Assembly: GCA_002633005.1 (NCBI GenBank)
Contig: NMRA01000425.1
Location: 252,408-316,407, forward strand
Source: Phoronis australis
Lineage: Eukaryota > Phoronida > Phoronidae
Direction of reading: 5' to 3'
DNA length: 64,000 nucleotides
Both the position numbers and the translations under genes were made by a program. The notes under the pieces are model-generated. The model was not told where the DNA came from. It ran no database searches and saw nothing but the letters and a program-made list of their open reading frames with translations. This document shows positions 1 to 12,000 of this stretch, piece after piece (positions within the stretch are counted from its first letter, which is position 1; each line of letters starts with the position of its first letter).

Positions 1-273
1 ACGACGCCGGGCCTCCGAGACGGTGGTTTAGCAATGTGAATTGCAATTATACAAGTAACGAGTTATTGTCTTGGGTATGAACTCACTTCAAAATATTATA
101 CTTGAACGTTTTTGTCACTTTATTTTCTTCCCATGTTTGCAAAGTTTAAGAACGCCGCCGGCGTCAAAACCTCCGCTTTCAGCGACTTTGTCTGCCGCGC
201 TGAGTTTTCGTCTGCAGTGTACTTGATAAAACTTATTCGAAAAAATCAGGCCAGAGAAATGAGACAATGGAAG

Positions 274-280
274 TATATAA
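274..280 (+). promoter_or_regulatory. Candidate TATA box (TATATAA)
   Basis: A TATATAA heptamer lies in the CpG-richer stretch about 1.9 kb upstream of the CHSY start codon. A pyrimidine-rich TTACTTAGG follows about 20 bases later. Such a motif is expected by chance at this base composition, so this is only a candidate. Confidence 0.15.
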
Positions 281-858
281 TCACGCCCGTTTCTGTTACT
301 TAGGACTGTCGCTATTCTCTTTTGATGTGTGACTTGTAGTGGTGCACGCGCGCAAGTTCCCACACTTCAGAGTGCATGTTACCGTGACACCAACATGTGA
401 TTGACAGGTGACTCGCACGTAGGCCCTACGCGCGTGCTGAATCCCTCCGCTATCTTTGGCCATAAAAAACGAGATGCATATTGAAAGAGGTCGTTATATT
501 ACTTGACGGCATTTCCAAGTCACGATTGTCAGCCGACTGAGACATTGCGCGCTAACAACGGGACCGAACAGTGCCGCAGTGCGATATTGCAAGTGNGATC
601 GTGTTTTGTGAGTCCGTTCCCGTGTTTGTGAGTCAGTGGACGGTGTTTGCAGGTCCGTGAGTCGTGTTAATGAGTCCGTTGACCGTGTAGTTTAGGTACC
701 TTGACTAATCTGAGGGCATGATGACCTTTGTTAGGATCATCCGCTGTTATGACATTTTTCCTGTCATGTGACGACGTGACGATAACGCTCTTTGAAAAGT
801 GCTACGTGTTCCAGTAGGCCTACGTGTGTGGTGTGGGTACTTAGATCACGAGGTAAGA

Positions 859-1034
859 TTAACCGCCCAGGGCGCTAATGCCTGTCGTAATAAGCGCCCA
901 TGTTCGGTTAACCGCCCACCCTGGATTTTTTGAAGTTTCACGTTTAAGCGCTTATGTCTGGTTAACCGCCCACCCCCGATTTTTTGGGTTTGCCAATTTA
1001 ACCGCCCAGGGCGTTAACCCGAACGTTTACGGTA
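859..1034 (+). repeat. Dispersed repeat with AACCGCCCA core, copy 1
   Basis: The word TTAACCGCCCA occurs four times here. Two units starting at 906 and 960 are in 54-bp tandem register. The block ends with GTTAACCCGAACGTTTACGGTA-like sequence. A diverged copy with the same order of words and the same ending lies at 6689-6836, which shows a mobile or formerly mobile repeat family. Confidence 0.6.
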
Positions 1035-1691
1035 TGTACATTACCTGTATGCATTACCTCAGCCCTGGTCAATAATGAAAACGCTCTCTTTAGCAAACAT
1101 AATTTTAAAATGTTATGACCAATATAGTAATTATGTGGGTGTAAAAGCATTATGTGGTATATCAATGCGTGTTGCGGCCAACAGATGGCGCGCTCGTGGT
1201 AGTAAATCAAAGAACACACGAATGCTTTAACAATAGAATACGTCTATTAATTTGCAGCGTTGTGAATTACAAACAATAGATTACATCGAGTTGTGAGACT
1301 GACGACTGTTCGAATGAAACGATATATCGTTACAGGTGAAGTATTAATCTACAGTGCCACCAGTTACCCGTAACTACCGCACACGTTAATGCAATACAAG
1401 TCGCAACATGAACTGACCCGTTAGAACAATCACTAGACTGGTTCAAATTGACTAACAGGCTGAGACCAACGCCTGTATTAAGTGTCTATACCTCGGCTCC
1501 TGGACTTGACGTTAAGTTGAACTGGTTTCCTCGCCTTCGCTGTCGGCTTCTTTTGGAGACGATGTCGTGGTTTATGGTCTTTTGCGATCTGATGTCGTGG
1601 TCTGATTTTCCTCGATGGCCAATGCCTTAAATACTATTCCAGCTGGCATCACATGATGGGCCCATCTCTTGACGGTGCGCGTGACACTTGC

Positions 1692-2081
1692 ATAAGTATT
1701 TATTAATCTGAATGAAGTTTGCTCAGCACAACCAAATCGGCTGACTATTGGAACAATTCTTGCATAACACCTGGGATAAGTTCTACTTCAGTTAAAGATT
1801 TGATTGTGATGCGCTTTTAAATTTCGCAATAAGTATTTATTAATCTGAATGAAGTTTGCTCAGCACAACCAAATCGGCTGACTATTGGAACAATTCTTGC
1901 ATAACACCTGTGATAAGTTCTACTTTATGCGCTTTTAAATTTCGCAATAAGTATTAATTAATCTAAATGGAGTTTGATCAGCACAATCAAATCGGCTGAC
2001 TATTTGAACAATTCTTGCATAACACCTGTAATAAGTTCTCCTACAGCAAAGGTATGATTGCAATGTACTTTTAAATTTTCG
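1692..2081 (+). repeat. Three-copy tandem repeat, unit 118-137 bp
   Basis: Units begin at 1692, 1829 and 1947, each with ATAAGTATT(T/A)ATTAATCT. Copies 1 and 2 are almost identical except that copy 2 lacks about 19 bp; copy 3 is more diverged. The array ends about 120 bp before the CHSY start codon, so it may lie in the 5'UTR or promoter of that gene. Confidence 0.8.
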
Positions 2082-2201
2082 GAAACCTCAATTAAATGCA
2101 GAGGGCCTGGCCTCATTATATTACAATTAGTAGAATCCTCTTCAAGATAGCAACCAAATAAAAGTATTATGTTCATGCTGTATATCGCGTCAGTCGGTGA
2201 T

Positions 2202-2912
2202 ATGTTTGGCCTTAGAAACTGGAGGCTGATTCTTTTTGTGGGTGCTTTTATTGTCTCCCATTTTCTGACAACTAGACTTGTCAGTTTTTTCAAGAGTCGA
2301 CCCTGTCGATTCACAGGTGCTACTGAGCAGGAAGTAGCGCAGGTATTGGGCAAGAGGAAGCTTATGTTTATCGGCGTAATGACAACCAAGGAATTTATTC
2401 ATACGCGAGCTCTGGCTGGATATCGAACTTGGGCAAAGAGTTTCTTGGGCGATATATTGTATTTCTCGAGCATGGGTACTAAAAGTAGTGTAGTACCTGT
2501 GGTTGCTCTCAATGGTGTTGACGATCATTACCCCCCACAAAGGAAGTCTTTTGCAATGCTGAAGTATATGCATGATCATTTCATCATGCAGTACGAATGG
2601 TTCATGAGAGCAGACGACGATTTATATATCAGACCATCTGAGCTTGTCCACTTCCTGTCATCCTTGAACAGCAGTCGTGATCACTATATTGGTGCCGCTG
2701 ATCGGAAGGCTGGTGAATGTCAAGCAAGGAATTTTGAACACGGCGATGAGCACTATTGTTGGGGTGGTCCTGGTATAATTTTTAGTGCGTCCACGTTGCT
2801 GAAGACTGTTCCTCTCATCGATGACTGCTTGAATAATCTGTTAACTGTCCATGAAGATGTAGAGGTTGGCCGCTGCGTTCGTTTGGCTTTGAACATGTCA
2901 TGTGCACCTAAT
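2202..2912 (+). CDS. CHSY1: CHSY coding exon 1 (anchor and GT31-like domain)
   Basis: The exon codes for residues 1-237, from the membrane anchor through RADDDLYI to HEDVEVGRCVR. It ends at CCTAAT followed by donor GTAGGT (2913-2918). Read-through would hit a stop at 2949-2951 after a short unrelated tail, which supports splicing here. The human gene splits this region into two exons, as far as I recall; here it is one. Confidence 0.93.
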
Positions 2913-5900
2913 GTAGGTCATGATGATCACTTGTTCATCAAAGTGTTTTGAAACTGCTGAACTAAATGGTTTATGAGTAAGCTAAATCACTCATTGTTAT
3001 GCTAAAACATTCATTTTTAAGCTAAATGTGGTAATTCTCCTCTCAGGTTTTGCACAGAATAAATTATTTTTTCCCAAAAATCAGGGTGTCTCAAATCAAA
3101 CATACCATATACACCTACTGAGATTAGCCTAGAACGATGGTTATTGATTAATGCCACAGCATCCTAATTTGGCGACCTCCAGCTTGTGATATGCAACCTC
3201 AGATTGACGGTGGCAACTTCATATAAATTAGATCAGCAGTCGCCAAATGCACCCTCAAGATTGAAGATTTTGCTAGATTTTTAATAAATTTGTCGACAAG
3301 TTTGACTTTTCTGCATATTTAGGTACCAAAATACGAAATAGAGTGGCAAATGAATGTGAGCCTAATACTGCTGTGTACTATTATTTGTTCTAGTTATAAA
3401 AAATATTGAATAAAAGCGAGTAAAAAATGTGTTAGCTCAATAATTTAAGGGGCATTAATTAATAGAAAGTTAGAGGTCTGAAAACATGTTTTTGATGATT
3501 ACTGCTGGCACAATTATTGTTGGTGGCTGTAAACTGATGTTTATCATGGGATGTTTTAGTTGATATTGCCTGTCAGCAATAGTCTGTAATTTCAGGTTCA
3601 CTGATTTGCAATTACACCACACCATATGTCTGTCTTCTTTCAACTGCACTGCCTTGCCATTTCATCACACCATACCTCTGTCCTCATTTCTGGGCTGAGT
3701 ACATGGAACCCAACTGTTACACGAAGCCTGACAAGTCCAGACCAGACAGTCTGCTCTATTTTAACCCAGATGAACCTCAAACAGTCTCTCATCTCCACCT
3801 GACACTGTGTAGTGAGATTATTTTACCTTGGGCTCTGTTTGAACTTTTTGAGCACACTTTCAAAACATGTTCCGATAAAATCTCACAAGTTGGGACACAA
3901 TATGGCCGACAAATGGAATCTTGTTTGCTCATTATTTCATAAAAGTTATATAGCATCAAATTATTGCTTTACTAATTCTGTAACTTCTGTACTCCAGCTA
4001 CCATCAGCAAATATTTTGAAAAATTGTGGACATTCACAGCAATGTTAGATGACTTGGATGAAAAATGAAAGTTATGGCATTTGTCCAAAATTGGTGAGAG
4101 AACTTTACCGTAGCTCAGAATGGTAAATTATCGCAATTTATTGCAGGTTGTGGTCAGAAATTGTCAATATTTGTCCAACATCAAGCATATTCTCTATTCT
4201 TGCACATATAGTTTTCTGCCTGTATAATGACTCTAGTTACACGACTTCAAAAATAATTACCTTTAGTCTAGACCAGTCTAGTCATTTTTTGTACTTCTTT
4301 CCTGGGGTTTTGTCTCCAGATATCTGTAAATCTTACTTTGACAAAAGATGACAAAAATGTGTGTCACTCCGAAGAGTCACAGTATCATTTCAGGACCCTA
4401 GAAATAATAATTTTCCCGATTTAGGTCACTTCATAACAACACATCTCAGAAATGTCTGATTGTATTCAAATGAAAGTGCTCTATATTGTTAGGAATGGTT
4501 TTTCGTTTTTGCATGAGAACCAATCAAAGACTTCTTGAAAAAATTAAGTTGCATAAACGAAAAGGAAATGATAATTTAGAAAAGTGAAACTTTTAAGATT
4601 TTGTGTAGTAAAACATTTCATGTGGACAAAGTTAGGTCATGTTATTCAGGTGCTATTGGTTTGCGATGAATGAGCACTCTTCTTATATGCTATAAGACAT
4701 GGTCACCTGATCCAATCACTGGCAGCTTGGTATAAAATCAGAAATTTAAATCTATGTACCTTTTTAACTTAAAATTTAAATTTTAGACACTTCAAAGGCT
4801 GTAAATTAGAAACTATAATCCTGGAGCTCGATAGCTAGCCTATCAAAAGAGCAAAAAACAAATGTCTAGATTCATTGGATAACTATTGTCTTGACACAGC
4901 TTAAGTTCAAGATTGTAATTGCACATCTCTACTGAACAAATACTTGCAGTTTGCTCATATTATTCTACAGTAGTAAGTGGTGTAGTGGCAACTCGGGATT
5001 GTCTGTTACGACGAAACTGCGGTATGATAAGTGCTTCCGTTTTGTCAAAAAAATTTCTTTAGGGACATTCAGAACGCTAAGATCAGTTGTTCTAATTATT
5101 GAATTATTTATGTTATAGTTGTGCCTGATGCTGAGGTGGAGTGAGCAAAGGGCATCGTTGCCCTTTTCGAACAATATCCCCACTTAACCCTTTATGTTGT
5201 AGAGCCCAGTAAGGCCACCATATTGCCCATTTGGAAGAATATCCCCATTTAACCCTTTCTGTTTGAGAACCCAAAGGCCACCATAGCGTGTTTGGAACAA
5301 TATCCCCACTCAACCCTTTCTGTTAGAGAACCCAAAGGCCACCATTACCCATTTGGACAAACAAATTCCCCACTCAACCCTTTCCAAAGCAGGTTTGAGT
5401 TTTTATTAACATCTTGAAAGGTCTTCTGCAACTGATTTGCACTGCTTGACTATACACCTGACTTGTGCTTTCTGTGTTTTCTCAAGTGTGGCTTAGTGTT
5501 GTCATAGTGACTAAGGTTTCATTTTTCTCATTCTATGTGTGTGGCCACCTGAAAAAGGGAAGTTGATCATTTCACTAATTGATTTGTTGGTGGGAACATG
5601 AGCAAGAAACTAAAATTTGTTGAATATTTAGAATCAGCGGTTAATGCCAACATCTGGACATCAAGACAACGATTGAAGTCTGAAGTGTACTTATAAAAAA
5701 TCTGCTTAGGCTTCACTTTGAATTGCTTATGTTGTCTTTACCTGTAACTTGCAATAAAAAGTGCACTTGCGGCCGCTTTAGAAGCAGTTAAGTTTCTGAA
5801 GTTGACATTTCAATGATTGAACTCTTCCATTTATTCATTGTAGCATGATACCAACGAATGTCCATGTTTTGCACCAATATTCATTCTGTACAGACTGTTA

Positions 5901-8900
5901 TAGCCAATGTCTCACTGTAATGTGGTGCCCTCTCCAGTCCAGAGCCCTCAATTCCTCGATTTTGGGGCTGAATATCGGCCCCATTCCCTTCTGAAAGTAT
6001 TGAAATATCACGCGACATTCCTCTCACAATGCCCAAAAATTCCCCTCAAGTTCGAATCACTTGTATTTCACACAGTTGACAATTTGAAAGAGCACAAAAT
6101 GTTAGTTTTGGTTACAAGAGGCAGAGCCTACGAGGGCTTGCAACAGGTTGGGGGTGCTATTGATGGTGACCAGGAGGTAGAATTTCCCCTCACCCCAAAA
6201 TACTCCNTCTGTCATCCATTTTATGCCAGTTGTCTTAACTTGTCAGATACCCCACATGGGATTTACCTGTTTGCGGGATGCCATACATTAATAGGATGAA
6301 AATTGTATACTTTTTACAAACTGTATAGTTTTGTATTTAAGTGCTGCTTGTGACATTACTACCAATATTTTGTTTGCAGCTAGTGTAAATGTCATTTTGA
6401 CATTCATCATACTTTTAGCTTAGGTGATCAATGAATGGACTTAATAGCCTCTTAATTGCTCATAATTGCTATAGAAAGTTAACATTAACTACAGAAGGTA
6501 ATTTTAATTTGTCTACAGTTTTGTGTAAGTGCTTTGGACTTGCCAGAGTTTGAGTCTCGTATTGGCCTGCAGAGAGTTCGAGTCTCGTATAATGGCCTGC
6601 AGACTTATTGAGCATTGATCTCTTAACTTTTGTGTTTGGCGTTGAGTATGTGAAACGGAAAGAATGTGTTGTACCATAAACTCACAGGTTAAAGCCCATG
6701 TCCAGGTAATCGTCCACCCTCGACTTTTGTGGCAAATTTCGATGTAAGCACCTTCTGATCTGGTAATCACCCTCCCTGACTTATGCCAATCTTCGATTTA
6801 AGCGCCTTCTGGGTGTTAACCCGCAAGTTTACGGTAAACACATACAGATTCAGTGATCAGAATGATCCGATTAACGTCACCTAAGCTGTCACATTATTTA
6901 CCTGGCTAAAACACAAACATCAATTTTGGCCTTCTATTCTCATAAAGTTGGTTTCTTAATATTCCTTACTGTGACGGGATTCTAAACCATTACCTAGAGG
7001 AACATCGCAAACGTCAGTGACTCAAGAAAACTCGTCAGAGTTTTATTGTGGTTGCATGGCCAACTCTAAAATTGTGAATTCAAAAATGTCACTCGTATGC
7101 ATTGTTTGTAACTTGACTCATTTGGCATCAATTTAAGATCGGTTGAGTGTTAAATGTTTTTAAATCCCAAAGCACATCTGTTAAAAATTCAACATTGACA
7201 AAAAACAGGGGCAAGTGCTCCTTTGCAATAAAATAATTTTCAAAAAAATGAGTAATGTGCTAGTGGACATTTTTCTCTTGCACTTAAGACCGTGGGTCAA
7301 GCTAATGAAAATCATGGGTGTCTGGATAGACAACTCTTCGATTTCACTCTGAATTACTTCACATTAGACTCATGTTTATAAGGTACTATCCGCTGGAGAT
7401 TAAACGTGATCGCAGTTTGGCAAAGATGTCTGCCAGACAACTTCTAGACGCAGGACACCATCAAGTAGCACCATTGTAAACTCGTGTCCATCAATGTTGA
7501 TATTGACAGTTTTCCTCTGTTTGCAGATGCAGCACCTATTTTACCACAACTATCGCAAGAACACCTCATACCTCCCCCTGCTTAAGTCGAAGGAGGTACA
7601 GAGAGCCATCACCCTGCACCCAGTCAAGAACCCTGCCGATCTCTACACATTGCACGCCTCCATATTGGACCGTAAGAGCCTGGAACTCAGGCACAAGATA
7701 TTACTGCACCAGCGGGAAATTGCTAAATTCAGCGACCTTATTTCACCTGTCCAGAAAACCACGACAACTGCGGAGCATGGCAAGATTGCTCAGCGTCCAT
7801 CTTTGATGAATTTTATTCCCGAGTCGACATCAGAGGTGTTGCCATGGGAGTTCATCACAAAGAGCACTGTTTATTCTGAAAAACTGCTGAACCCCAAAGT
7901 GGGCTATGATGTCATGACCAGGTCAAGCCTGGATGACATCATCGTACAGGTGATGCGTATGATCAACAAAAACTCGCGTCAGAAGGGTCGCACAATAGAC
8001 TTTAAGGAGGTGTTGTATGGCTACCGCCGATTTAACCCCCTCTACGGTGTTGACTACATTTTAGACATACTGTTGACGTACAGGAAACACAAAGGCCGCA
8101 AGATGACAATACCTGTACGAAAACACGCTTATTTGCAGCAAATGTTTGCAGAGGTAGAGTTCTTAGAGGACTCCATATTGCAGGTGCCAGATGACTCAAC
8201 TAGGCTGCTGAATCAGCGGCCGTCGGCTCTGATGCAGTTATTCCAGAAGAGTTTTAACTATGTTTCACTAAAATCTGCTCATAGGACTAAACGGAGTTCA
8301 CCTGCTGTCAGCTCACGAGCCATGGTGCATATGATTCTGCCACTGGCTGGACGCCAGAAAATATTCAACAGGTTTCTGCTGAACTTTGAGCAGGTGTGTC
8401 TAGAGGAAGATGACGCCGTCAGCCTCACTGTCATTCTCTTTCCTAGTCAAGACTCTGACAACCGCCGCTCATTGGAGTTGATAATCTCACTCAGTAAAAA
8501 ATATCCCCATCGCAGTATTAGAGTGGATCAGACGAAGGAGCCATTCTCGAGGGCACTTGCCTTACAAAAAGGGGCGTCCAAGCACGATGCTAACTCTCTC
8601 CTGCTTTTTATTGATGTTGACATTTACTTTGACCATGCTGCCATCAATAGAGTACGATTGAACACAAGACAATATAGTACACTATATTTTCCCATAGTGT
8701 TCAGCCATTATAACCCTCAATATGGCTGTGCCATCAGCAACTCATGTCCACAATCTCCATTTGTCTTCCACAGTGACATGGGCTACTGGCGCCTGTTCGG
8801 TTTCGGTATTGCAGCCATGTACAAATCTGACATGGAGATGGTCGGTGGCTATGACGTCACCATCAAGGGGTGGGGGAAAGAAGATGTACAGTTCTACACT

Positions 8901-9137
8901 AACGTCCTCAAGAGCAATCTGACGGTGTTCCGTGCTGTGGAGCCTGGAATGGTGCACATATACCACCCAATCAGCTGTGATTCCAACCTCGACCCAGCTC
9001 AGTACGACATGTGTATAGGCAGCATGGCATCCACATTAGCTAACCAGCAAAGATTGGCTGAAATAGCCTATCAGTCACCAGAGATCTTGGAACATCCCTT
9101 AGCTGTTGGTAATGACAGCCAAGATGCTGAGAAGTGA
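2202..9137 (+). CDS. CHSY1: Chondroitin sulfate synthase (CHSY1/3 type), two exons
   Basis: Coding exons 2202-2912 and 7527-9137 join in phase 0 to give about 773 residues, close to the human CHSY1 length (about 800). A type II membrane anchor lies at residues 7-24 (ILFVGAFIVSHFL), which fits a Golgi enzyme. The first domain is a GT31-like transferase with FIGVMTTKEF, YPPQRKSF and an intact DDD metal motif (RADDDLYI, D138-D140). The second is a GT7-like domain with a DVD motif (FIDVDIYFD, about residue 600) and GWGKEDVQFY (about 685). In this family the two domains alternate GlcUA and GalNAc transfer to build chondroitin. The intact DDD argues for a synthase rather than the CHPF polymerising factor. 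CHSY1 and CHSY3 cannot be told apart here. An ATG 33 bp upstream (2169) is in frame; I chose 2202 because it matches the compact anchor and has a G at -3. Confidence 0.95.
5158..5386 (+). repeat. Tandem repeat, about 60-65 bp unit, 3.6 copies
   Basis: Each unit carries ATATCCCCA(C/T)TTAACCC or close variants, then TTTCTGTT, GAGAACCCA and AAGGCCACCAT. Units start near 5171, 5235 and 5296, with a partial fourth copy up to 5386. Confidence 0.8.
6545..6602 (+). repeat. Two-copy 28-30 bp repeat with tRNA B-box-like core
   Basis: Two adjacent copies read AGAGTTTGAGTCTCGTAT and AGAGTTCGAGTCTCGTAT, each followed by TGGCCTGCAG. The second contains GAGTTCGAGTCTC, close to the RNA polymerase III B box. 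It may be a SINE remnant. Confidence 0.5.
6689..6836 (+). repeat. Dispersed repeat with AACCGCCCA core, copy 2 (diverged)
   Basis: The order of words matches 859-1034: a degenerate AATCGTCCACCC, a TTCGATTTAAGCGCC-like segment, then GTGTTAACCCG and AAGTTTACGGTA. It is clearly older or more mutated than copy 1. Confidence 0.55.
6920..7190 (+). repeat. Dispersed repeat family B, copy 1
   Basis: The segment TTCTCATAAAGTTGGT followed by ATTCCTTACTGTGACGGG resembles sequence at 32380-32670 (CTCTCATAAAATTGG, TTCCTTGCGTAACAGG) and, more weakly, 12985-13230. Boundaries are approximate. Confidence 0.35.
7527..9137 (+). CDS. CHSY1: CHSY coding exon 2 (GT7-like catalytic domain, stop)
   Basis: The acceptor is TTTCCTCTGTTTGCAG ending at 7526. 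The exon opens with MQHLFYHNYRKN, the position where vertebrate CHSY1 reads MQQLFYENY, and runs 536 residues to a TGA at 9135-9137. It contains RGRTIDFKEVLYGYRR, the DVD motif, GWGKEDVQFY and the conserved CDSNLDPAQYDMC tail. Confidence 0.96.
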   Translation: MQHLFYHNYRKNTSYLPLLKSKEVQRAITLHPVKNPADLYTLHASILDRKSLELRHKILLHQREIAKFSDLISPVQKTTTTAEHGKIAQRPSLMNFIPESTSEVLPWEFITKSTVYSEKLLNPKVGYDVMTRSSLDDIIVQVMRMINKNSRQKGRTIDFKEVLYGYRRFNPLYGVDYILDILLTYRKHKGRKMTIPVRKHAYLQQMFAEVEFLEDSILQVPDDSTRLLNQRPSALMQLFQKSFNYVSLKSAHRTKRSSPAVSSRAMVHMILPLAGRQKIFNRFLLNFEQVCLEEDDAVSLTVILFPSQDSDNRRSLELIISLSKKYPHRSIRVDQTKEPFSRALALQKGASKHDANSLLLFIDVDIYFDHAAINRVRLNTRQYSTLYFPIVFSHYNPQYGCAISNSCPQSPFVFHSDMGYWRLFGFGIAAMYKSDMEMVGGYDVTIKGWGKEDVQFYTNVLKSNLTVFRAVEPGMVHIYHPISCDSNLDPAQYDMCIGSMASTLANQQRLAEIAYQSPEILEHPLAVGNDSQDAEK

Positions 9138-12000
9138 TCTGATGTTTCCTTGTGTGGTGAACTTAAGCTGTGTAATTTCTGATGCCTGAAAAGTAATATG
9201 TTAAGCTCATGACAAAGGTTTGTCCTTGGTCCTTGTTATGTACTAGCATGCAAATTATTTTCCTACTCTAACGGTTTAGACACCTACCGTAGTATGGCAA
9301 GAATCAACTGGGAGGTTTTATTTCATTGTTAGCATGACTTATGCTGTAGATGATTGTCACCAAAAATCAATTAGTATTTGGAGCAATTTCAGAAACTAGT
9401 TTTGTCAAGAATTGAAGAATCATTTTAACTGCAGATAGAAGTCATTGTAATTATGTAAAGTTTGGTTTCTGTGCAGCCTCACAGTATGCTGGTACAGGTA
9501 GCCTGCAGTCTTAACCCAACTACAAATGTTCTAGTACACTTCAGGTCACGCCAGGCTACATGGGTCTAGTCCCCTTGGCTGCTACTGCTTGTTACCAAAC
9601 ATTAGCTGGGGTTTTTATTCATTAATGGAAGTCCTGCCTCCTGCCCAAGAGTTAATTGCCAGCAGCACATTGTGCAAGAACTTTCTGGTTTAATGCCGAG
9701 TTGATTAGCTCTGAGTGAACATCCTGTTATGTGGCAATGCAAACTGACTTCCAGTAGGACCTTAAATTTCCTTATCTGATCAAATTGCCTATTGAATTCA
9801 AACAATGCCCCCTCCCAGACTATTTCCTTTCTGTTACATAAGTTAGGCTTATCCTCACACATGCTGTCCCAAGTATAGTGACTCATCTGTCAGTAAATCT
9901 TGACAATGATTTCTGTATATTGCTACTCTACTTGCACACCAGCCATGTTCCGTACTGTAGAGTTGCAAAAGTTTGATCTTATTTCGCTCTACCAGTTTTT
10001 AAGGTTTGTGAGCCTGTATGACCAAGCAAGATGCATTCTCACAACTACTGCCACATTGCCGCAAATACAACGCATGTCTCATGTTGAAACGGCTTAAAAC
10101 TTGCCATGATGGACCACACATTGAGACCAATCTCAAGTAATAGTGAATTGTCAGTTATTTCCTAGCCTAGGAATCATCGCCAGTCTTTGTAAAGAACATG
10201 TCAAGACCAGTTTTTAATTATTGAAAGTTATTCTGGTGATGTAAGGTGGGTGTTTTGCCACTTAAAATGTATGTAAAGGTCACAAGTCAAGATTGTATGG
10301 CGAGAATCTGTGCCAAAGGTGACAAATGTCAGTCTTGAATGTAAGGTGCATCATTGTTTGGAAATGTTGTTAGCTTAATTGTTGCCTTAGACTTTCTCAG
10401 GTATAGTGGCAGTAAATGTCTCGCCGATTTGTAGCAAGTGCAATCTCGGATGGTGCTCTGTAGTTTAAGAGAAAGAGGTGACATCTGGCAATAGTCTATG
10501 TGGCCAAGATAGACAAGATTTTAATTTAAATTAATAAGAGCTAAGAAGAGTAAAAGTTCAAAAAAACTGAAGGGCCATTGGTTTCGTCTCCTGAATTAAT
10601 AAACCCAGTCAAAGTTAACCTTTCATCTCCAATGACATATTTTAAAAATCCACATTTCTTAAACCTGCCCTCCATAACTATTGATTTAGACCACTTATGG
10701 TTATGAAATTGATCTCGTATGTTTCTTGCGCACATCAGAGGTGCTCTCTGGTCTTAAAGGGAACTGACAGTGTGTTACTGCTTAGGACCAGGTACCGCGA
10801 CTTTGCGCAGTTGGGGCATGTAGTTCATTTTGTGCGCGGAGCGTGGTCTTAAGCAATAATGAACTGCCAGTTCTAGAGATGTCTTGTCTGGGTAAATTAA
10901 GATAGGTTTTGTTATAGGGACACACGAGTTTAAATCTCAAGTTTATTTCTTTGATTGAAGGAGCATTGATAGCACTTTACAATTATTGAGGATATCACGT
11001 TTCAAGAACTACGTACGACTTAATGTCGCTCTCATGATGCTTAAAGGGAAACTAAAATCAACACACAAATGAAATACTAGTAACTGCCTAGCTGTCTGTC
11101 AGTATTATGTGATCTGCAAATTGCTTGTTTTTATTGAAATAGTGCATCGGTTCTGGTGTAAGCCATTGGTAAGCTCTAGTACGCTTGCACCAATGTCTGC
11201 TGTACGAGATGATAGATAGGCTTGTCCATTAGAGCATGGGTTTGTACGACACATTCGTTGCACGTGCACATGTTGTCTAGGCTGCTTTGCGCCAGGCCAC
11301 CTGGTGGGGGTTATGTGTAATGGACTGAGATCGGACAGTCTTACATTTAGACACTAGGAAAATTGTGGGTGGGCTTATGTGCAAAGACAAGCCGTTCGGT
11401 GGGCTTATACCAGAGCAGTTATGGTAGAAGTTTGTTAGGGCCGTGTTGTATTGTATTGTCATACTTGGTACTCTATGACCTTATTAGTTCTTTGTTGTTT
11501 TGGGAATGTAGTGCTCTGAAACTAACTGTGGGATCACATGTATTTAGTTAGGGTTAGAGTTTTATTTTATTGCAATTTGTGTATTAAGAGATCGCTGAAT
11601 GCAAAAATCAGTATTTTGTGATGGATCGGGGGGTGCTCTTAGTCATTTTTAATTTGTATATATTGATGTCATTTGTCATCAACAAGTGTTTTATTTTTGT
11701 AGTTGTGTAGAACAATCGAGAGCAGTGTGATGCGTAGATTTATCAACTCTTTTCCGTAATTGCTATAAGATGTTGTAGAATGAAGGACAGTGACTAGCAG
11801 GTAGAGATTGTCAATCAGGGTGCATGCTCCTATTTATCCACACAGATAGTCATGAACAAGCATTACGTTAATATTGTCATTTCATTGTGTAAATTGACTA
11901 GATGAAACTCGCTATTTCACTGCAGATGTATTTGTCATAATCCATCATGGGTGACAGTTTCATTGTGTAAATATCGCCATCGTTAGAGGTATTTAATAAA
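9138..12000 (+). other. CHSY1: Probable 3'UTR of the CHSY gene
   Basis: No coding signal was found. The stretch is AT-rich and free of the strong tandem arrays seen elsewhere. It ends at the first good AATAAA with a downstream U-rich stretch. A long 3'UTR is inferred, not shown. Two Pumilio-type UGUANAUA words occur near its end (11655 and 11966). Confidence 0.45.
11995..12000 (+). terminator. CHSY1: Candidate poly(A) signal AATAAA for CHSY
   Basis: AATAAA at 11995-12000 is followed by a T-rich stretch (GAATTTTTCCC). It lies 2.86 kb after the stop codon and about 1.3 kb from the convergent end of EFL1. Confidence 0.4.

Larger units (their letters stand above)
1..2168. other. Region upstream of the chondroitin synthase gene
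   Basis: No convincing coding exon was found on either strand. The first 500 bases are richer in CpG than the rest and could hold the promoter or a 5' non-coding exon of the downstream gene. Bases 600-690 contain degenerate repeats of a GTGAGTCCGT-like word. Two repeat blocks (859-1034 and 1692-2081) are listed separately. A single N sits at 596. Short open frames here lack family resemblance and splice logic. Confidence 0.5.
2913..7526 (+). other. CHSY1: CHSY intron 1
   Basis: The 4.6-kb intron has donor GTAGGT and acceptor TTTGCAG. It contains no further coding exon that I can recognise. It holds a 60-65-bp tandem array (5158-5386), a B-box-like 30-bp duplication (6545-6602), the second copy of the AACCGCCCA repeat (6689-6836), a dispersed repeat near 6920-7190 and a single N at 6207. 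Confidence 0.8.

Noticed and set aside
2169-2201. Upstream in-frame ATG codons for CHSY (2169 and 2175)
   Set aside because: They add an extra 9-11 residues before a compact anchor and are not needed. Use cannot be excluded.
5907-6299. 130-codon plus-strand frame in CHSY intron 1
   Set aside because: No domain, no splice logic and an N inside the frame. The composition is that of intron.
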